Assembly (NCBI GenBank): GCA_010093605.1
Contig: MU004196.1
Coordinates: 956,255-1,020,254, forward strand
Reading direction: 5' to 3'
DNA: 64,000 bases
Source of the DNA: Lophium mytilinum
Lineage: Eukaryota; Ascomycota; Dothideomycetes; Mytilinidiales; Mytilinidiaceae
Below are positions 57,070 through 64,000 of this stretch, one piece after another. A program made the position numbers and the translations under genes. The notes beneath the pieces are model-generated. The model ran no database searches. It saw only the letters and a program-made list of their open reading frames with translations, and was not told the DNA's origin. How positions within the stretch are numbered: the stretch's first letter is position 1; each line of letters begins with the position of its first letter.

Positions 57070-57660
57070 CTGCGTCTTCTTCTACTATAGAGCTTTTAAG
57101 ATCTAAAAGTAGTACGCTATATACTAATATATCTATCTAGTAACGCCTAAATAGTATTCTAGGTTCTTAAGTATTTATAGAAACTTTAATCTATAGATTA
57201 CTATAAGCTTATTAGTAGTAGTTATAATTCTAAAGGCGTTAACCTTCTACCCTAATAGCGTAAGGGATAGATACCTAAAGTAATACTTAGATTCTTTAAG
57301 TATAAGGCTTATTTCCTAGAGTATAATAAAAATAGCTTATAGATACTATAGATAGTCTTAAAAGGTCTTACTTATAATAATAATATTATTAATATAGGCC
57401 TTATAAAACGTTAATAGCTTATAGATATAAATAAGCCGCTTAATCTAACGCTATATATAGCTAATAGATCTATAGTACCCTATAATAGTAACGTTAAAAT
57501 ACTTCTATCTATAGTAGAAGATAACTATAAACTTAGAGTAGTTATTATATACTACTAGCTATTAATAGAAGAAGAAAGCGTAATCTACTATTAAGATATA
57601 AGGATAGCTAGTAATAAAGAATATAATCTCTTCCTATCTTAAGAGCGGATAGCTATCTTT
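57070..57660 (-). pseudogene. Decayed gypsy reverse transcriptase
   Basis: The minus-strand frame shows DSYPLL at the 5' side, a FFY segment and NVTIIGYYRS. The YxDD box reads Y-I-N-N at 57396-57385. YPSLTLLG (written YLSLTLLG here) and LEYYLGVT follow. The order is that of a Ty3/gypsy RT palm and thumb. Stops and Asp-to-Asn changes make it inactive. Confidence 0.78.
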
Positions 57661-58148
57661 AATAGCAGCCCTATTTAAGCCTTAAATATTAATAACTATA
57701 TAGCCCTTATAAGTTAGGGTTCTATTTATAGTAATAGTATAATAAATAATAAAGATAGAGAAACTATAGCATATTAGGCCGGGCCCTAACTACTCTATCT
57801 ATTCTTATATATAGAGCTTATTAAACTTAGTATCTATAAGGGTATATTTCTATAGTCTAAGTAGGTATATATAATAGGTAAGCTTAGCTTTAGAAAGGTC
57901 CTCTATAAAAGAAAGCTATAGCTACTAGTTTTCTAGAATATTAGCTAGCTTCCTGTTATCTATAAAGAGTAGAAGAAAGTTATTAGTAATATTATATATA
58001 TATAAGGCAGCCTCTAGGGTATTACTATAGATTATTATTCTAAAGGGGCTATTATATTTAGTATTTAGTTTAAGGGCGTAGGCGGGGGTAATAAGCGGCC
58101 CCTTACTTTTAGGGTTAGCTGTGCGGCTATTAAGGCGCTTAATAGAGT

Positions 58149-58285
58149 TCCCGGAGTTATACTTAATAGGTTCTCCGGAGTTATACTTAATAGAGAGCCT
58201 AGAGTTATACTTAATAGATTCTTTAGAGCTATACTTAATAGGTTCTCTAGAGTTATACTTAATAGAGAGCCCGGAGTTAATAAGG
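58149..58285. repeat. 24-bp tandem repeat, about 5.5 units
   Basis: The GTTATACTTAATAG core starts at 58156, 58180, 58204, 58228 and 58252, with a partial unit at 58276. In the element's coding direction (minus) this would be an eight-residue repeat with a KYNS core. The 61-codon plus-strand frame here is only the shadow of this array. Confidence 0.85.
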
Positions 58286-61200
58286 TACTTAGTACTCTTA
58301 ATTTAATTAGTATAAGTATTATATACTACTAGAAGAGGGAATCTAGAAGTATATAGCTACTAAAGTAGTATATAAAGCGTAGCTAGAAGAGTATTAGCTA
58401 CGCCGATTTAGTATATAGCTTTATTAATATAGTCCTCTAGAATACTAAGTCTAGCGTTGCGGGTAATAATATATAGTAAGTTTAAGTTATTATAGATATA
58501 TATAAAGCTTGCGTTAATATTAATAAGATAAGTATATACTCTATTCTTCTCTCTAAGCCTAGGGTAGATTAATATAGCGGGTATAAATAGGTAGTTCTAG
58601 TTAGGCAGCCGTTAACGCCCTTATATAAGCATTAAAACTATTATAATAGAGTATATAGCTACTATTATTACCGCTTTAGCTCTTATAATATAGTATTTCT
58701 TAGAGACTAAGACTACTTTATCGCGGGTGTATATAGTAATAGGTACTTTAAGGCTCTAATAGCTTTCTATTTACAGCCTTTAAGTCTTTAAGTTAACTGC
58801 TATAGCCTTAAGGTATATAATATTAGAGCTAAGAAGAAGGTTTACCTTTAGATAGTTAATAATATAGGCTTTAAATTAAAGTACTATAATAGTTGCGCTA
58901 TTAATAGATAGAATATATAGGCTTATAATAGTAAATTCTATTAATAGGGTAAGCTTATTATCTATACCTTATACTATAACTTTATAGTCCGTTATAATAA
59001 GCTTATATAGGTTATTTTACTAGGCTAGAAAGTTCCTTTCTATAAGTATTATAGTATTACTAGTATCTAGTATAATATCTATAAGCTCTCCTAGTTCTAT
59101 TAGGGCGGCTTTTATTATAACGTAGTAGTAGCTATAGAAGGTAAGTTCTAATCTAAGCGTTAGATATATTACGAATAAGGTAATTAGGCAACTACTTATA
59201 GCGGGCTAAGTACTTATAATAAGGGTAAGGCTCTAATAAGCGGCTTATTTAGCGGCCGGAGTCTATATTTAAGACGCCTAAGTCTAGTATACCTTTATTT
59301 AAGACGCCTTTATATATTAGGCGCGTTAATATACTAGAGCGGGGTAATATATACTTTAGAGGTGCTTATATAGAGCGGAGTTTAATAGAAAGCTACTCTT
59401 ATAGGTATAGTATATCTTCTTAGGCTGCTAGAGGGTAGCTAGTAATATAGTAGCATTAAGTACTATAATACTACTATTAATAAACCCTACATCTATAATA
59501 TTATTATCTTTAACGCCTAGTTTACTATAATTCTAATTATTATTATAGTTTATATAGCCTATCTAGATAAGCTATTCTTTAATACCTATATAGATATTAT
59601 ACTAGTAGTAGTTATCTTAGTTTTAAAGGGGCGGCTTCTTAAAGTTACTTATAGACGTATTATTTATAGACATTCTATACTACTACTTACTATAATAATT
59701 ATTACTAGCGGACCTATAGATTCTTATACCGCTAGAGGCGTTTAAGCTATTAGCTATATAGCGCTATTTATTACCGCTTATAATCTATAGTAGCTAATAA
59801 GCTAGGGGGAGAGCTAGTCTTAATATTATTATATTAGCGTTTTATTACTATAGAGTATAAGTATTAGAGTAGTTATTAGAGTAGTAATAGTTACTACGTC
59901 TTCTAAACTAGTTTAAGTAGCTGCCTTAGTACTACTAGGCGGAGCTATATAAAGGGTTCTAACTCTAGCTCTAATAATATTAGAGGGTAAAGAAAAAAGT
60001 ATACTAACCTCTAGTAGTTATATAGAATAAAAAGCGGAGAAAGACGTTAGCTAGATTACTCTAGTTATTATATCTAGCTTCTAGCGTCTATATAAAGTTA
60101 TAGACAGCAGTAGTAGCTATTAGAGGGGAAATACTATTTCTAAGTAAGGGGTTAATCTCTTTCTAGATATATGCAAGCCTATTACTGCTATTATTAATAT
60201 TAGAGTTTAAGTTAGTAGACTTTATATAGCGCAGTATATTATAGATATATATTAATACGCTTCTATAAGTATAAGTATTTCTAAGAGTATATATTAATAA
60301 TATAAGCTTTATAAGAGACTATATTAGTAGCTCTTTAAACTAGCGTATAAGGGTTTTATACTAGCTATTCTTAAGAGTAGTATAGCTTATTCTAAGCTTC
60401 TCTATATTAGTAAGAGTAGAAGTATACTATATAAGAGCGCTACTATATAGGTACTATAGAAGCTTTACTTTAATAACCTCTTCTATATATAACTAAGCTA
60501 TATTTTTAACTTACTCTATAAAGATATAGATATTATAGATATAGGTATTACCTCTACTATAGATAATATTATCTTAGACTAGTAAGCTACTTATTTTAAG
60601 CTTAGGGTAGAAGAACCTAATCTTCTAGATTTAAAAGGTACTAGTAGTTTCTCTAGCTCTATTTACGCTATCTTATCTAGGGGGCCCTATAGGGCCTTAA
60701 GGTCTAGATAGCCCTAGGGGTTCTAGCACGGCTTAACTAGCTTACCTAGCGGCTATAGCTTACTAGATAAGGTTATTTAGCTATTAGAGCTAAGCAGCGT
60801 TAAAGGCTATATCTAGAAGGGGGTTCTAGATTTTATTATAAGAAACGTACTTAGTAAGATTAGAGCTAGTAGAATAGGGAGAGTTAATAGTAATAGTAAG
60901 CTATTATTACTTAAGCTACTATAAGAAGTTTCTAACGTTAGCCTATAGAGTATAGGCTAATAATAGCTACTTAGATAGGTAGGCCTAAGCGCTAAGCGGC
61001 CTATCTATAATAGGAAACTAGGTAAGAAAGCCGCTTCTAAGAGCTATATTAAGTAACTAGGGGGTTATTAGATAATAGCGGCCTATATAATAGTAACGGC
61101 GGCCTATATAATAAAAATAGCTACTTAAAGAATAAGGGCGGCCTTAAATATAATAACGCCCTTAAATATAATAATAAGTTAATAGCTTCTAAGAACTTAA

Positions 61201-61870
61201 TAGCTCTAATAAGGCTATAGAGCTTCTTAATAATAGCGTTAGAGAAGCGGGTAATAATAAAGAGTTTATATATAATAAAAGGGAGTTAAAGTAAATAACT
61301 TAAAGAGAGGGTAGTGTAGAGAGAAGAGAATAGAGAGATAGAAGTAGAAAGGCGGAAGTAGAGAGATAGAGAAAGTAAATAATAGAGTATTAATTATAAG
61401 GCTTCTATTAACTATAGAATACTTTTTTTAAACTAAGGGTCCCTTCTATATACCGCTACGGGCTATTTCCGCGCTAAGAGGTGCGCAACTAACGCCGCTA
61501 TTACTATTAATAGTGTTTAGAGCTTCTACTAATAGTTCTAAGATTCTAAGAAAAGTTTATAAGTAATAGGCAGCTTATAAAGAAACTAGAGGCTAGTTTA
61601 AATATAAGAAACTAATAGAGCTTAATAGAGTTAATAACGTTGCATATACTAGAGGCGTTTACGGACGTCTAAAGGCTACGGAAGTAGTAGAGTTATAAAG
61701 TCTAGACCTAATTCTAGCGACTAGATATTAATAACTAGATATTAATATCTAGATATAGGCGTCTAATAGGCTCTAGAGCTTATAGAGGTCTACGGATCTA
61801 GTACTTATAATTTATAAAGCTAGCGAGCTTATATATAAGCTTTACTAGTAGTAAGTACTAAGCTACTATA

Positions 61871-62056
61871 TAGTATAGATTTGTAAAAGTAGAGGTAAAA
61901 GGTATTCTATTACTAGCTAGCAGGCGTAGCCTTAAGGGCTTGCGGGCGTCGGCGTATAGGACGCCGGCGTCCGGCTAGGCGTGCACGTGAACGTCCTGCA
62001 CGTGAACGTCTATTACGTGCTGTACGCTAGAGCCTGTCATGCATAGAACCGTAATA
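61871..62056 (-). repeat. Right gypsy LTR (186 bp, 5' LTR in element orientation)
   Basis: It is bordered on the right by GAGAT. About 61920-62050 is much less mutated than the rest of the element, keeping GCACGTGAACGTC twice in tandem (around 61981-62010) with CACGTG cores. Confidence 0.9.
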
Positions 62057-64000
62057 GAGATATAGGCCTAGAAACTATAAAGTTAAACTCTAGATATATA
62101 TACTAATTAATCCCCTAAAGTACTATATAAAGGCGTTATTCTTTACTCCGCCTATTAACTTACTAAGGGTAGAGGCTAATAGTACGTCTTAATTTAGTTC
62201 CGAATTGCTTTAGAACCTCCCTCGAGAAGGGCCGGACCTGTAGTGTTAAACGCTGGCGTGTAAACCCACCCGACGGCCAAAGCAAGACGGACGCTCATCA
62301 AATTTGAGCCAGATCGACGCAGATCGACACGCGGCACAGGGTTCTGCGATCCCAGCAACTATCCTGAGAGAGATCAATACATGAAACTAGCTACATCCAC
62401 CTATGAGAGGAGGAGAATGACAACGCAGCGAGATAGCGAAAAGATTTCAGGTTGCTGCAAAGCCGAGGCGTCCTTGCAGCTGCATTCGCGCTTTGGCATG
62501 CCGTGCGGAAGCCCGAGGGCCAAGACTTAGTCTAAAAAAAGCCAACTTTCCTTCCTCTGGCATCGCACGAGACAGCAAAAGTCAGTGCATGATGGCAATT
62601 GTAAGGCCGTTCAAGGCTTTTGCCCGCAGCGATTATGTTTTGTACGATATGTAAGCCAAGACGAATTGAAAGATAAGACGTCCCCCGCGGAGGTATGGCC
62701 GCGAGCTCACGGTCCTCAAAAGAGGCACCCGTCGGTGCCCGTGAGGATGCGGAGGGGACAATCTTGAGCGCACGGACTGCCCGCATCAGGAGACCTAGCC
62801 CAGGAATCGAGCTAGAGACATGCCGTAGAAGGTCGCCGAAGTGCAGACACTTCACTTGTGGCGTTTTTGCAGATTAGATCCGCAGAGCCGGGATTAAGCT
62901 TATGTACCGTATCTTCTGAGATTATAGAGACGGGGCTCTTGGCACGCCTAAACCTATCCAAGTTACTACTGGTCTAATATTGGGCTATCAGGCGCCGATA
63001 GGCCTATATTTCAGCTCGATCGCGGCGAGCTGATACGCCAGATTAGGTATGGTTAAGATAGCGGTGCCAAGAGCCCCGTCTCTACGATCTCAGAAGATAC
63101 GGTAGGTTACAGCACCTTCTCACGTCCGGTGGTACAGCGCTAAAATCAAGCCACAGAATTACCGTATAGGGTAACGATTCCGGACGCCTTTAGGGGGAAT
63201 AACAGCTGCCTGGCCAATGAATCTTCAAGTAGGCTCATTATTAGCCCAAAAAAGGAGGTTTACAGGGGTCGACTTAGTTTCCACGCTAGGTCACCGGACG
63301 TGGGAAGATGCTGTACCACGTATCGAGTAGTGGCGCTTTTCGGTAACGCGATGCGGGGCCGTCCCCGTATTGCGCCTGTCTTCTGTTGAGAAGCGCTTGA
63401 TTCGGAAGTGCTCTTATCAAGCTTCGAGACACTCTTTTATTACACTCTGCACAGCTTCGCAAGTTTGCTGGTTTTGTTTTAACAGAGACCAGACAAGTAC
63501 ACGAAGCGAAGCAGAGGAAACAGTGTCTTACGATTGCAAAGAGACTGAGCAATGCGAATGGTAAAAGGGGAGGTCATTGAGAAGCTATTATTGATGAGGC
63601 TATTGGCGTACATGTTTCCAGCAAATCCCTTGGTGTGGCGAACTAACACATTACCAATTTGGCGTCATAGTTCGGCCGGATCCGTACTATTACCAAGTTA
63701 GCGCCATAGGGATTGGTACAAATTCGGCCAAATCTAGACGCTGCAAACACTGCCATCTGATTGCTCACATCAAGGTCCTTAGGCGGAGTCGATCCAGGTT
63801 GTCGGGGTTCGGGTCCGGTAGGCCTCGGGCGCCCATCAAGGCTAGAGGAGAAGGTTAGTATTTATCGCCTGTGGCGATTGAGTCCTGTAGAGCTGTGGTT
63901 TCTGCGTAGTGGCTGCATCGATTCGTCTTGGCGGAGGACTTCGTCAAGAAGCGGGTTTCGCTCTCTCGCCATCTCCCTTGCTGTAGATAGGTATGGGAGA
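62057..64000. other. Right flank: short AT-rich stretch, then normal sequence without a gene
   Basis: AT-rich decay continues to about 62215 and then composition returns to normal. Open frames at 62532-62855 and 63286-63552 (minus) show no recognisable product. A MITE lies at 62907-63102. Two imperfect copies of an ATTACCAA...GCGYCATAG word lie near 63651 and 63690. Confidence 0.5.
62907..63102. mobile_element. MITE with 38-40-bp terminal inverted repeats, TA target
   Basis: The sequence 62905-62944 pairs with the reverse complement of 63065-63104 at 38 of 40 positions. The two mismatches replace CG in one arm by TA in the other. The outermost TA on each side is best read as the target duplication, leaving a 196-bp element with CCGTATC ends. 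The inner part has a further partly matching arm and a CAGCTCG/CGAGCTG hairpin. It encodes no protein, so mobilisation would need a Tc1/mariner-type transposase elsewhere. Confidence 0.85.

Larger units (their letters stand above)
46387..62056 (-). mobile_element. Ty3/gypsy LTR retrotransposon, RIP-decayed, carrying a nested copia
   Basis: The element has 5-bp target copies GAGAT at 46382-46386 and 62057-62061. The right LTR is 61871-62056 (186 bp). The left LTR is 46387-46433 plus 53980-54118 once the nested element and one CTAGC copy are removed, 47+139=186 bp. The internal coding strand is minus: a reverse transcriptase region around 57660-57070 and an integrase region around 56050-55400. 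A gag-like region is expected nearer the right LTR (about 61400-59300). Many in-frame stops are TAG or TAA that fit C-to-T or G-to-A changes. Without the inner element and its duplicated target it would be about 8.1 kb. Confidence 0.9.

Noticed and set aside
58121-58306. 61-codon plus-strand frame with a repeated ELYLI pattern
   Set aside because: It is the shadow of the 24-bp tandem repeat, and the element's coding strand is minus.
62532-62855. 107-codon minus-strand frame right of the transposon block
   Set aside because: No recognisable product, and a plus-strand frame of similar size overlaps it.
63651-63725. Two imperfect copies of a ~20-bp word around TTCGGCC
   Set aside because: Too short and diverged to define an element without a genome comparison.

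Overview
This window looks like a chromosome-arm segment of a filamentous ascomycete, probably a Dothideomycete; that placement is inferred from the gene set and architecture, not from a search. Supporting signs are short introns (45-83 nt) with GT-AG borders (one GC-AG), branch-point-like CTAAY motifs, compact genes with short bidirectional promoters, and repeat-induced point mutation (RIP)-type decay of transposons. All exon joins given here were worked out by hand from splice signals, reading phase and family recall, and no search was run.

Layout. 1-692: the 5' part of a histidine-rich single-pass membrane protein, running off the left edge. 2816-6530: a secreted GPI-type PI-PLC-like protein and a DUF7918 protein. 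7878-18266: a housekeeping block with the nuclear proteasome tether STS1/Cut8, the exosome helicase Mtr4, cytochrome c oxidase subunit 8 (divergent from Mtr4 over 332 bp) and Elongator subunit Elp1. 18267-30104: a gene-poor, GC-rich stretch of nearly 12 kb whose only credible gene is a small Ecl1-type zinc-binding lifespan regulator. 30105-45415: a 3'(2'),5'-bisphosphate nucleotidase-like phosphatase, a TAG1-like vacuolar LEA/DUF3712 protein, ornithine carbamoyltransferase, two tandem F-box-like paralogues with C-terminal hydrophobic segments, the CCE1 Holliday-junction resolvase with a SAP domain, and a family 2 membrane glycosyltransferase.

46085-62215: a sharply bounded AT-rich block almost free of CA/TG dinucleotides and of ATG-started ORFs. 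It resolves into two nested LTR retrotransposons. A Ty3/gypsy element (minus strand, 186-bp LTRs, 5-bp target duplication GAGAT) carries a complete Ty1/copia element (plus strand, 135-bp LTRs, 5-bp duplication CTAGC) inside one of its LTRs. Removing the inner element plus one target copy leaves a gypsy LTR of exactly 186 bp, equal to its partner. Both polymerases are dead: the YxDD box reads Y-I-N-N in each, and the copia zinc-knuckle ligand codons are all tyrosine.

62216-64000: sequence of normal composition without a convincing gene, holding a ~196-bp MITE with 38/40 matching terminal inverted repeats and a TA target duplication.

The genes do not form one pathway. They are mostly conserved housekeeping functions (RNA surveillance, tRNA modification, arginine synthesis, respiration, mitochondrial DNA maintenance) next to a transposon graveyard. 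The most notable items are the nested insertion with a small unmutated island in one LTR, a 1.7-kb unexplained segment in the copia element, the MITE, a 107-bp tandem repeat between two convergent genes, and the F-box-like gene pair. I did not find a clearly new biological system.
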